DNA of 9,940 nucleotides, from contig CASFUI010000108.1 of assembly GCA_949297565.1 (NCBI GenBank), forward strand, positions 1 through 9,940. Reading direction: 5' to 3'. Below are positions 1 through 6,883 of the stretch, one piece after another. A program made the translations under genes and the position numbers. Position 1 is the stretch's first letter. Each line of letters opens with the position of its first letter. A model generated the notes under the pieces. It ran no database searches, was not told where the DNA came from, and saw nothing but the letters and a program-made list of their open reading frames with translations. The DNA comes from an uncultured Eubacteriales bacterium. GTDB lineage: Bacteria; Bacillota; Clostridia; Lachnospirales; Lachnospiraceae.

Positions 1-2
1 AA

Positions 3-1160
3 CAGGAGGTAAAAAACGCGGTCAGCGCACGCGGCATTGACCGTGTTGGGGAGAGTGTTGACTGGGAGAAACTTGTGCGGTGTGCGGACAGGCACGGAGT
101 GCTTTCGCTGATTGCTGACGAGCTTAAATTTATCCCTGATATACCGGACAGCGTTCTAAGATACAGTATGAATAAAGCTAAGACAATAGTTTTGCAGAAT
201 AACAGGCTTTTGGAGCTCAGCGCGTATTATATAAGACTTCTGGAGAGCAGGCAAATAACCGCAATTTTGCTCAAGGGCGCCGGTACCGCTTCGCTTTACC
301 CAATCGGAGAGCTAAGGAAATCTGGAGATATTGATATTTTGATTACCGATGGCGAGCAGTTCGACATGGCTTTGAATATTTTGAAGGCTGAAGGTCTTAA
401 TCGTGTAGATGAGCAGCATGCCAACTATCATGAGGAAATGAGAGGAGACAACGGTATTATTGTTGAGCTTCACCATTCATTAGCTGAACAGTTTGATGAC
501 GCTCGTGTAAACAGAATGCTTAAAATTTATACACAGGATATGGGTAATCATGTGGTATTAAAGAACTTGAACGGTAAGAAAATATACTGTCTTGAGGATG
601 CGTGGGATGCTCTAAGTCTTGTAATACATATGCTGCATCATTTTCTGAGGGCAGGCTTCGGACTTAAGCTGTTGTGTGACTGGACTGTTTTCTGGAACAG
701 GGATATACCTGCGGAGCAGAAGAAGATTTTTGGTGAAATGATTGAAACGCTTGGCATAACCGGTTTTGTTGTTGCTGTAAACATAATATGTACAGAGCGG
801 CTGGGGATGGATCCCTCGAAAGTGGATTTTATGATGAAGTCCGATGCGCGTGTTGACACAACTGCTTTTCTTAAAGATATTATAGAGGCGGAGGAGTTCG
901 GAGACGCAAATAATAACAGAATGGTTGCAATGAGGGGAACTGGTATAAGAGACTATTTCAGAGAGTTTCATCATCAGATGAGAATTAATAACCCGTCGGT
1001 CTCGCAGAATAAACTGCTCTGGCCATATCTTTGGATTAAGACGTTAGTTGTCTTTATAAGGAATAACAGGCGAGTGCGAAATACAACGATAAGCGGTATT
1101 TTAAAAAGCGCGGGAAAGAGGAGCCGTCTTACTAAGGAAATGAAATTATTTACAAAATAG
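3..1160 (+). CDS. Nucleotidyltransferase-fold family protein (PF14907-like), 5' end outside window
   Basis: The reading frame is open from base 3, so the gene begins upstream; 385 residues are visible. A GTG at 75 is in frame, but the residues before it (VDWEKLVRCADRHGV) already match the conserved N-terminal pattern of this family, so that GTG is internal. The nucleotidyltransferase core is visible: an LLKG motif near visible residues 89-92, then GELRKSGDIDILI around 102-114, whose two Asp residues (109 and 111) are the expected metal ligands. His-rich helical segments follow and the C-terminus is strongly basic. No membrane segment is evident, so it is probably cytosolic. Members often sit beside RiPP (lasso-type) or polysaccharide genes, but the substrate is generally unknown. 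A 118-base gap with its own promoter separates it from the small peptide gene, so the two may be separately transcribed. The family assignment is fairly sure; the function is not known. Confidence 0.82.
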   Translation, partial: QEVKNAVSARGIDRVGESVDWEKLVRCADRHGVLSLIADELKFIPDIPDSVLRYSMNKAKTIVLQNNRLLELSAYYIRLLESRQITAILLKGAGTASLYPIGELRKSGDIDILITDGEQFDMALNILKAEGLNRVDEQHANYHEEMRGDNGIIVELHHSLAEQFDDARVNRMLKIYTQDMGNHVVLKNLNGKKIYCLEDAWDALSLVIHMLHHFLRAGFGLKLLCDWTVFWNRDIPAEQKKIFGEMIETLGITGFVVAVNIICTERLGMDPSKVDFMMKSDARVDTTAFLKDIIEAEEFGDANNNRMVAMRGTGIRDYFREFHHQMRINNPSVSQNKLLWPYLWIKTLVVFIRNNRRVRNTTISGILKSAGKRSRLTKEMKLFTK

Positions 1161-1205
1161 GAATATAATAGCTTTATAAAAGTACGCCAAACGGATGCAT
1201 TTTTA

Positions 1206-1235
1206 TTGACATTAATTTGAAATTGAGATTATAAT
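1206..1235 (+). promoter_or_regulatory. Consensus sigma-A promoter for the peptide gene
   Basis: A perfect -35 box TTGACA (1206-1211) and a perfect -10 box TATAAT (1230-1235) are separated by 18 bases in the AT-rich gap 1161-1278. Transcription would start near 1242, giving a leader of about 37 bases before the ATG at 1279. No terminator hairpin was found between the preceding gene's stop and this promoter. The consensus match predicts strong expression of the small peptide and possibly of the closely packed genes after it. Confidence 0.8.
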
Positions 1236-1265
1236 AGATAGTGATACATAGTATATAGCATATAT

Positions 1266-1271
1266 AGGAGG
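1266..1271 (+). promoter_or_regulatory. Perfect Shine-Dalgarno of the small peptide gene
   Basis: AGGAGG lies 7 bases before the ATG at 1279. With the consensus promoter upstream, this is the strongest visible expression signal in the window. It supports the 78-codon frame as a real, highly expressed gene. Confidence 0.8.
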
Positions 1272-1278
1272 TTATGTT

Positions 1279-1515
1279 ATGGTTAAGTATGAAAAACCGG
1301 TAGTGGAGACAGCAGAGGGGATTGCAGAAGGAGTTTATTTGGCAAGCGGGGAGGTAAACAGAGGCGTATGTCCTTATGGAAGACAGCAGGCTTCAGCCGG
1401 CGCTGATATTTGCCAGATTTGTTCAAAGACAGACGGCAAGGAAACATCAGGTCAGGCATTCAGGTCAGATTACAAGGGATGTCCATATGGCGTACCTGAA
1501 AACACAGCAGAATAA
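1279..1515 (+). CDS. Small Cys-containing peptide, putative RiPP-like precursor
   Basis: This 78-residue product has no recognisable enzyme domain. The N-terminal third is leader-like: a KYEKP start with a YxxP motif (Tyr4-Pro7), an acidic stretch, then EGVYLASG at residues 17-24. I recall similar short clostridial peptides of the form YxxP...EGVYxASG, but cannot search for them here. The rest carries four cysteines (31, 45, 48, 68): two CPYG boxes (31-34 and 68-71) around a CQIC motif. There is no hydrophobic signal peptide, so secretion would need a dedicated exporter, which is not seen here. The gene has a consensus promoter and perfect ribosome site, follows a nucleotidyltransferase gene and overlaps a protease gene, a setting typical of modified-peptide clusters. 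It could instead be a small metal-binding protein. That the gene is real is well supported; the precursor role is inference. Confidence 0.72.
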   Translation: MVKYEKPVVETAEGIAEGVYLASGEVNRGVCPYGRQQASAGADICQICSKTDGKETSGQAFRSDYKGCPYGVPENTAE

Positions 1516-1996
1516 TTTGATGCCGAATAATCTTTACAGAGAGCTTGATGAGCAGAGTATATTAATCAGAGAGCTGGAGAATAATAATATAAAAATCAAA
1601 CCTAAGGGATACAGTATGTATCCCTTATTTATTCCGGGCAGAGATTATGCAATTATATCAAGTGCAGAGCCGGGCAGCCTGAAAAAGGGGGATGTTGTGC
1701 TGTACAGGCGCTTTGACAGCAGCGGCATTTTGGTTTTGCACCGTATATGGAAGATTTGTTCAGCCGGGTTTTATATGGTTGGAGATAATCAGAGCGAGGT
1801 GGAGGGGCCTATTGAGCCAATTCAGATACGGGGTAAGCTTATTGCCATAGAAAGAAATGGTAAAGAAATTTCCGTTGATAATCCTGTATACAAAATACTT
1901 TCCAATATATGGCTGATGCTTCGTCCTGTCAGAACACCTATTGTTAAGACCGCAGCGGCAGTTAAAGGCTTCTTGAAAAAATTGCTTAAAAAATGA
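1487..1996 (+). CDS. S24/S26-family signal-peptidase-like serine protease, soluble form
   Basis: The frame stays open back to an ATG at 1376, but that start would overlap the peptide gene by 140 bases. The ATG at 1487 has AAGGGA at 1474-1479, 7 bases upstream, and overlaps by 29 bases; ATG 1520 just after the peptide stop is an alternative without a clear ribosome site. From 1487 the product is 169 residues. The S26 boxes are visible: KGYSMYP with catalytic Ser43, a KGDVVLY strand, then VLHRI with His85, and VGDNQ near 99-103. His in place of the usual bacterial Lys points to the Ser-His (SipW or eukaryotic ER-like) subtype. No N-terminal membrane anchor is seen; the C-terminus ends in a basic amphipathic stretch (about 150-169) that could touch the membrane. 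Overlap with the peptide gene suggests coupled translation and a role in trimming it, which is inference. Confidence 0.8.
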   Translation: MAYLKTQQNNLMPNNLYRELDEQSILIRELENNNIKIKPKGYSMYPLFIPGRDYAIISSAEPGSLKKGDVVLYRRFDSSGILVLHRIWKICSAGFYMVGDNQSEVEGPIEPIQIRGKLIAIERNGKEISVDNPVYKILSNIWLMLRPVRTPIVKTAAAVKGFLKKLLKK

Positions 1997-2011
1997 CTTT
2001 TTATGCTGCAC

Positions 2012-2016
2012 GGAGG
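2012..2016 (+). promoter_or_regulatory. Shine-Dalgarno fixing the GGDEF gene start
   Basis: GGAGG lies 6 bases before the ATG at 2023. The frame is also open from an ATG at 1993 that overlaps the protease stop (ATGA), but this site lies inside that extension and favours 2023. Confidence 0.7.
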
Positions 2017-2022
2017 TTGTAC

Positions 2023-3789
2023 ATGTATAAAGTGTCGTGGAAAATTTTTATATATAGAACACTCAAATTAATACTGGGGGTGCTGGCCATTGTGGCCGCG
2101 CTTGCCAGTCTTATTGTATTGTTTAAAATTACAGGTTTGAACGCGGATTCATATGACAAAAAATATATAATGGATACAGGGTGGACGGTGCAGTTTGATG
2201 AAAGAACATTTGTCAATGTCACGCTTAGTTCTTTTGATTTTCCCAAAAGCATTGACAAAGGGGATAAGGTGGTTTTATACAATGTGCTGCCGAAGTCTAC
2301 GGATTTTAACCTTCCTGTTTTAAAACTGCAAACCTATTCGTCGGTAATAAATGTGTATTTAAATGGCGACAGAGTATATTCTTATGGTGAAGACATATAT
2401 TCCAATAATGGTTTTGTGGGAAATGGTTACCATTGTGTATCGGTTACGGGCGCTGGGGGCGACAGCATTAAAATTGAGCTTATAGCTGCAGAATGGAGAC
2501 CTTTTTCTTCCGTTGAACAGATTGAACTGACTGATTATTCAAACGTGTTTAAACAGATGGTTGTTGGGAACAGAATAACTTTTGTGGCATGTATTTTTTT
2601 AATTCTGTTTGGTATTATTGTCATGGGAGTTTCCGGCTGGATAATTATAAAAAGACCCGTTCTGTCTATGCTTTTCTGGATTGGACTGCTTTCATTGTCA
2701 ATAGGAACATGGACGAGCTGTAATTATGGGTTTGCGCAGTTATTTAATGTATCGATGCCGATTGCAACAACATTGGAGTATTCCGGTCTTCTTATGGGGA
2801 TGATTTCTGCCATAATGTATTTTAAGGATTATGTGTGGAGGATGGATAATGCCAGGCAAAAATTTGTTTTTTCTGTATTTGCGGGTTTGATATGCGTTTT
2901 TTCAGCAGTTATTTTGACACTTCATGTGACAGATATTTTGCATATGCCTTCGCTTCTGACTTTTATACATGCTGTTATTGGGGCTGAGGCAATTTATATT
3001 ATAGTGCTTATAGTTCGGATTTTAAAGTCGGGAGGAAATTCGGAAAAAGTTCTTTTTACCGGTTTCTGTATTCTTACAGCATTTGTTTTCGCTGAGATTA
3101 TAAGTTATATTTTAAAAGTATATACAGATATTGATATTATGGACAGAGCCGGAGTATCTGTGATAGGAACCATAGTATTTGTAGCGTTTATGTTTATTAA
3201 TTTCAGTATGGATTTGCTGCAGAAGCTAAAAGCAGCCAGTGAAAAAGAAATATTTTATAAAATGGCTTACACGGATGCCCTCACTAAGATTCCAAACAGG
3301 CGGTATTGTGAAAAGGTAATGAATGATTTATCGGAGAGAGAAGAGCCTTACGGGATATTCAGTTTTGATTTGAATGATTTGAAATATATTAATGATAATA
3401 TGGGACATAACTGCGGCGATGATTTAATAGCAGGCTTTGCTGATATTCTAAAAGAGACCTTCGGGACAGATGAAGTTATAGGACGCATGGGAGGCGACGA
3501 ATTTATCGCCATAGTCAGATCGGGACCGGATTACAATCATATGGATTTTATTTCCAGATTGAATGAAATTATGGAAAGAGAAAATAAAAGGGAAAACCGT
3601 TTTCAGTACAAGGTTTCATATGGGTATGCGGACAGCAGCGAGCTTACCTCAGATAACGGACACATAAATTCACATGATATATACGCAATAGCAGATGACA
3701 GGATGTATGTATGCAAGCGTGAAAGCAAAGAAAAGAATTCTGATGGTTTGAAAAATAAAGAGACGATTAATAAGAATGAAAAAGAATAG
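2023..3789 (+). CDS. Membrane diguanylate cyclase with extracytoplasmic sensor and seven-TM region (GGDEF)
   Basis: The 588-residue product probably makes cyclic di-GMP from two GTP at the inner face of the membrane. An N-terminal membrane helix (about 12-35) leads to an extracytoplasmic beta-rich domain (about 40-180) containing VYLNGDRVYSYG, as in 7TMR-DISM-type sensors. About seven hydrophobic helices follow (about 185-400). The C-terminal GGDEF domain begins at TDALTKIPNRR (near 417), has FDLNDLKYINDNMGH for metal and GTP binding, and an intact GGDEF at 490-494. The usual inhibitory RxxD site is replaced by GTDE, so product feedback at that site is unlikely. No EAL domain is present. The Lys-rich tail overlaps the start of the next gene by 14 bases. 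The ligand is unknown; the similarity to 7TMR-DISM receptors is by layout rather than by alignment. Confidence 0.9.
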   Translation: MYKVSWKIFIYRTLKLILGVLAIVAALASLIVLFKITGLNADSYDKKYIMDTGWTVQFDERTFVNVTLSSFDFPKSIDKGDKVVLYNVLPKSTDFNLPVLKLQTYSSVINVYLNGDRVYSYGEDIYSNNGFVGNGYHCVSVTGAGGDSIKIELIAAEWRPFSSVEQIELTDYSNVFKQMVVGNRITFVACIFLILFGIIVMGVSGWIIIKRPVLSMLFWIGLLSLSIGTWTSCNYGFAQLFNVSMPIATTLEYSGLLMGMISAIMYFKDYVWRMDNARQKFVFSVFAGLICVFSAVILTLHVTDILHMPSLLTFIHAVIGAEAIYIIVLIVRILKSGGNSEKVLFTGFCILTAFVFAEIISYILKVYTDIDIMDRAGVSVIGTIVFVAFMFINFSMDLLQKLKAASEKEIFYKMAYTDALTKIPNRRYCEKVMNDLSEREEPYGIFSFDLNDLKYINDNMGHNCGDDLIAGFADILKETFGTDEVIGRMGGDEFIAIVRSGPDYNHMDFISRLNEIMERENKRENRFQYKVSYGYADSSELTSDNGHINSHDIYAIADDRMYVCKRESKEKNSDGLKNKETINKNEKE

Positions 3790-4699
3790 AAAATTTAGAT
3801 TGAGCAGGAGGAAATCGTGGCTTACTGCATTATTTCTGACAGTGATAATTGCGGTTGGTGCGGCGGGCTCAATTTTTACTCATAATAATACCGAAGGGCA
3901 GATGCCTGATGGTGAGATGTCAGTACATTTTATTGACATCGGACAGGGAGACAGTACTTTGATTAAGTGCGGAAATCATGCGATGCTGATTGACGCCGGA
4001 GAAAATGACTGCGGAACGAAAGTGCAGGCATATCTGGAGAGTCAGGGAGTTACTAAACTGGATTATGTTATAGGAACGCACCCGGACAGTGACCATATAG
4101 GAGGTCTTGATGTCATTATATATAAATTCGACTGCGAAAATGTTATGCTGCCGGATTATTCAAAGGATACAAATACTTACAGAGATGTTCTCTCTGCGAT
4201 GAAAAGCAGGAATTATACCAATACTCTTCCAGTGGCAGGGCGGCAGTATACTCTTGGTGAGGCTGAATTTACGGTTATTGCACCGTCTAAGAAATATGAT
4301 GACGCCAACAATAATTCTATCGGTATAATACTGAGGTATGGAGACAGAAGTTTTCTTTTTACCGGAGACGCGGAGGAGAAAGCGGAAAAGGACATCGTAG
4401 ATACAGGGATTTCGATAGATTGCGACGTATACCATGTCGGTCATCACGGAAGCAGTACATCATCATCTGAACTGCTCCTCAATGCCGCAAGTCCGGCATA
4501 TGCCGTTATAAGCTGCGGTGAGGGGAACAGCTACGGTCATCCTCACGCGCAGACTATGAATGAGCTCAGATACAGGGGTATACAGGTGTTCAGGACAGAT
4601 GAGCAGGGTACAATAGTTGCATTTACAGACGGAATTAATATAACATGGAATTGTTCACCTTCCGAGACATGGAAAGCCGGTGAGCCACAAAATCGTTAA
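3776..4699 (+). CDS. Membrane-anchored ComEC-type metallo-beta-lactamase-fold hydrolase
   Basis: This 307-residue protein has a very basic N-terminus and one hydrophobic segment (about 14-32), either a signal anchor or an uncleaved signal peptide, placing the catalytic domain outside the cytoplasm. The rest matches the ComEC/Rec2-type metallo-beta-lactamase domain: HFIDIGQGDSTLI (51-63), LIDAG, the metal motif THPDSDHIGG (101-110), NNNSIGIILRYGDRSFLFTGDAE (split near 178-200, ligand Asp198), HVGHHGSS (220-227) and GHPH (254-257). The second His of the classical HxHxDH motif is Asp, common in this subfamily. ComEC itself degrades one DNA strand during uptake, but this protein lacks the channel and OB domains, so it is a stand-alone hydrolase, perhaps an extracellular nuclease or phosphodiesterase. 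The ATG overlaps the cyclase gene by 14 bases with only a weak ribosome site, so translation is probably coupled. Confidence 0.87.
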   Translation: MKKNRKFRLSRRKSWLTALFLTVIIAVGAAGSIFTHNNTEGQMPDGEMSVHFIDIGQGDSTLIKCGNHAMLIDAGENDCGTKVQAYLESQGVTKLDYVIGTHPDSDHIGGLDVIIYKFDCENVMLPDYSKDTNTYRDVLSAMKSRNYTNTLPVAGRQYTLGEAEFTVIAPSKKYDDANNNSIGIILRYGDRSFLFTGDAEEKAEKDIVDTGISIDCDVYHVGHHGSSTSSSELLLNAASPAYAVISCGEGNSYGHPHAQTMNELRYRGIQVFRTDEQGTIVAFTDGINITWNCSPSETWKAGEPQNR

Positions 4700-4758
4700 A
4701 TTACATAGTGGGGGAAGAAACGGCAGCAGTGCGGGAGCGGAGGAAATTGAGGATTAGT

Positions 4759-5124
4759 ATGGAAAAAATTTTGTTATTTCAGGTAAGCGATTCTGATAAG
4801 AAAATAATTGAAAAAATTTCGGGAAACATGAGGATAAAAGTCGAAAATATACCTAAGGAATTATATTCATATAAAGTAGGAGAGCTGGCAGAAGGTAAAG
4901 TTTGCGGTACGACAAAGTCTGACGACAGCCTGAATAAGCCGCTTGAGGGGAGTCTCTTAGTATTTGCTGATGTTTCGGATAAACATATGGATAAATTGCT
5001 TTTTGAGATAAGGAGACAGAAATTGTCAATAAAACACAAAGCGGTGCTTACTCCTACAAATAAAATGTGGAATGTTTATCAGTTATTTTTCCAAATGGAG
5101 CTTGAATGTCAAAAATTGTCATAA
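4759..5124 (+). CDS. DUF3783-family protein
   Basis: The frame is open from a GTG at 4708, but that codon has no ribosome site. The ATG at 4759 has GAGG at 4749-4752, 6 bases upstream, and the family-like sequence begins there (MEKILLFQV). The product has 121 residues. Its C-terminal half carries the pattern I associate with DUF3783: a LLVFADVSDKHMDKLL stretch, then KAVLTPTN (94-101), Trp104 and an ELE near the end. No membrane segment or catalytic motif is seen; it is probably a small cytosolic protein. The central part around residue 50 is charged and may be a linker. It starts 59 bases after the hydrolase stop with no terminator between, so it is likely in the same operon. Its function is unknown. 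Confidence 0.75.
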   Translation: MEKILLFQVSDSDKKIIEKISGNMRIKVENIPKELYSYKVGELAEGKVCGTTKSDDSLNKPLEGSLLVFADVSDKHMDKLLFEIRRQKLSIKHKAVLTPTNKMWNVYQLFFQMELECQKLS

Positions 5125-5161
5125 ATTATCAATATATTTTTCTGTGAAAACACGGCGTGTC

Positions 5162-5170
5162 TGCTACAAT
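5162..5170 (+). promoter_or_regulatory. Possible extended -10 promoter before the kinase gene
   Basis: TGCTACAAT contains the TGn extension and a TACAAT -10 box. No good -35 box stands 16-18 bases upstream (the sequence there resembles CTGTGA), so activity would depend on the extended -10. It lies between the DUF3783 stop and the kinase ATG at 5196, with no terminator before it, so it would add to read-through transcription rather than replace it. Confidence 0.4.
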
Positions 5171-5185
5171 ATACCAAAATGTTTC

Positions 5186-5190
5186 GGAGG
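5186..5190 (+). promoter_or_regulatory. Shine-Dalgarno fixing the kinase start
   Basis: GGAGG stands 5 bases before the ATG at 5196. The frame continues upstream to a GTG at 5157, but that start has no ribosome site and would begin upstream of the candidate transcription start. Confidence 0.7.
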
Positions 5191-5195
5191 TATAT

Positions 5196-6869
5196 ATGGC
5201 AGGTGCAGATGAAGTTGAAAAGTTAATGAAAAGCACAATTTACGGATATAAAGAGATTTATTATATTGATTTTGAGAATGACAGTTATCAGATGATTTAT
5301 ACTGATGTACGTAAAATGGAGGAACTTGGTAAATATTCGGATTCCATAAATATTCATTTTGAAAATGGTAAAATAATGAGAGATGACGAGGAGAATGTCC
5401 GAAAGTTTCTTTCTATTGAGAATTTGAGAAAAGTACTTGCCAGACAAAACAGTACAGAATATAAATACCGCAGGCGTTCAGAAAGCGGTGAGCCGGAAAA
5501 TTGTCTTACATGTGTGACCGTGCGCGAGAGAAAAAACGGTATTCCATGTTCGGCTATTATGACAATACGCAGCGTTGAATGGATTATGAAGCTTGAGGAG
5601 GAGGAAAAGCGCATTTTAATTGACAGTCTTCATCAGGCAAATGTAGCTAATCAGGCTAAGAGCACATTTTTATCAAATATGTCGCATGATATAAGAACTC
5701 CGCTTAATGCGATTATAGGTTACACGGGACTTGCGCTTTCTGTGATAGATGATACGGAGAAAGTTTCGGAATATCTTGAGAAAATAAAGCTCTCAGGTAC
5801 ACATCTTTTGAGGCTTATAAATAATATTTTAGATGTGTCAAGAATTGAGAGCGGAAAACTCAGTCTTGAGGAGGAGCCGTGTAATTTTCGTGTGCTTCTG
5901 GAAGAAATCGGTGACATGATTGAGCCTCAGGCGGAAGAAAAAGCTCTTGATTTTTATGTGGATATAGGAAATATAAGCAATGAATATGTTTATTGCGATA
6001 AGGTTAAATTTAATCAGGTGCTTTTAAATCTTTTAGGCAACGCTGTTAAGTTTACAGACGCAGGGGGAAAAATTAAGCTGAGTGTCTGTCAGAAGATGCA
6101 TTCACCAGACGGCTATTTTTCATATGAAATAAAGGTGTCTGATACAGGTATAGGAATCGGTAAGGATTTTATTGATAATATTTTTGAGCCGTTTGAGAGG
6201 GAGAAAGGAACGAAGAGTTCGGGAACAGGACTTGGAATGGCTATAACGAAGGGGATTATAGATATGATGGGAGGTGAGATCAGCGTCGAAAGCGAGGTCG
6301 GCAAGGGTACTGAATTCACTGTTTATCTTGATTTTCGGAAGGTGCCTGAAAATATTGTTAAAAATATGGTAAGTCAGGGAACATTTAACACAAAATGCTC
6401 CTGCAAAAATACAGATGATAAAAATAAGAAGAATTTTGACTGTGATAAGCCTGATGAAAGCTGGTATAAAAATAAACAGATTTTACTTGTTGATGACAAC
6501 GATATGAATCGTGAAATTGAACAGGAGCTTTTAAGCAATGCAGGATTTAAGGTTGAGTACGCGTGCAACGGAGAGGAGGCTGTTAAAAAGGTAAGCGTAG
6601 GGGAGCAGAATGATTTTACATATGATATGATTTTAATGGATATAAGGATGCCTGTAATGGATGGGTATGAGGCAACAAGGCGCATCAGAGAGATTGACAG
6701 CAGAAAGGGAAATCATGTGCCTATAATTGCCATGACCGCTAACGCGTTTGACGAGGATAAGAGGAATGCTATTAATAATGGAATGGACGGACATATTTCC
6801 AAGCCGATAGATGTGGTACAGTTTATTCATATTATCAAGGACAAGCTGCTTGAGGATAAATGGCAGTGA
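5196..6869 (+). CDS. Soluble hybrid histidine kinase with C-terminal receiver domain
   Basis: The 557-residue product senses a signal, autophosphorylates on His and passes the phosphate to its own Asp. The N-terminal part (about 1-135) is a degenerate PAS-like region with no close match I recognise, followed by a helix rich in Glu (about 130-155) that probably signals to the kinase. The dimerisation box SNMSHDIRTPLNAI holds phosphoacceptor His164. The ATPase domain shows the N box (Asn278, Asn282), DTGIGIG (316-322), FEPF and GTGLG (343-347). A Cys- and Lys-containing linker (about 390-425) joins it to a receiver domain with the acidic pair 433-434, phosphoacceptor Asp482 in MDIRMP, and Lys536 in SKP. 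No membrane helix is seen, so the kinase is cytosolic. No separate response regulator with a DNA-binding domain is in the window, so the output partner is unknown; the neighbouring cyclase gene suggests shared signalling. Confidence 0.93.
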   Translation: MAGADEVEKLMKSTIYGYKEIYYIDFENDSYQMIYTDVRKMEELGKYSDSINIHFENGKIMRDDEENVRKFLSIENLRKVLARQNSTEYKYRRRSESGEPENCLTCVTVRERKNGIPCSAIMTIRSVEWIMKLEEEEKRILIDSLHQANVANQAKSTFLSNMSHDIRTPLNAIIGYTGLALSVIDDTEKVSEYLEKIKLSGTHLLRLINNILDVSRIESGKLSLEEEPCNFRVLLEEIGDMIEPQAEEKALDFYVDIGNISNEYVYCDKVKFNQVLLNLLGNAVKFTDAGGKIKLSVCQKMHSPDGYFSYEIKVSDTGIGIGKDFIDNIFEPFEREKGTKSSGTGLGMAITKGIIDMMGGEISVESEVGKGTEFTVYLDFRKVPENIVKNMVSQGTFNTKCSCKNTDDKNKKNFDCDKPDESWYKNKQILLVDDNDMNREIEQELLSNAGFKVEYACNGEEAVKKVSVGEQNDFTYDMILMDIRMPVMDGYEATRRIREIDSRKGNHVPIIAMTANAFDEDKRNAINNGMDGHISKPIDVVQFIHIIKDKLLEDKWQ

Positions 6870-6883
6870 CATATGCTTTACGT

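Noticed and set aside
75..77. GTG as start of the nucleotidyltransferase gene
   Set aside because: The same frame is open back to base 3 and encodes conserved family residues before the GTG, so the gene is cut by the window edge.
612..974. Reverse-strand reading frame inside the nucleotidyltransferase gene
   Set aside because: Its product has no recognisable motif and it lies fully opposite a conserved gene; other reverse frames (for example in the protease, kinase, cyclase and cbiO genes) are rejected for the same reason.
1161..1205. Terminator after the nucleotidyltransferase gene
   Set aside because: The region is AT-rich with T runs, but no stable hairpin was found before them.
1279..1515. 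Classical lasso-peptide precursor
   Set aside because: Although YxxP is present, no Gly with Asp or Glu at ring position 7-9 fits a lasso core, and no lasso cyclase or B1/B2 gene is in the window.
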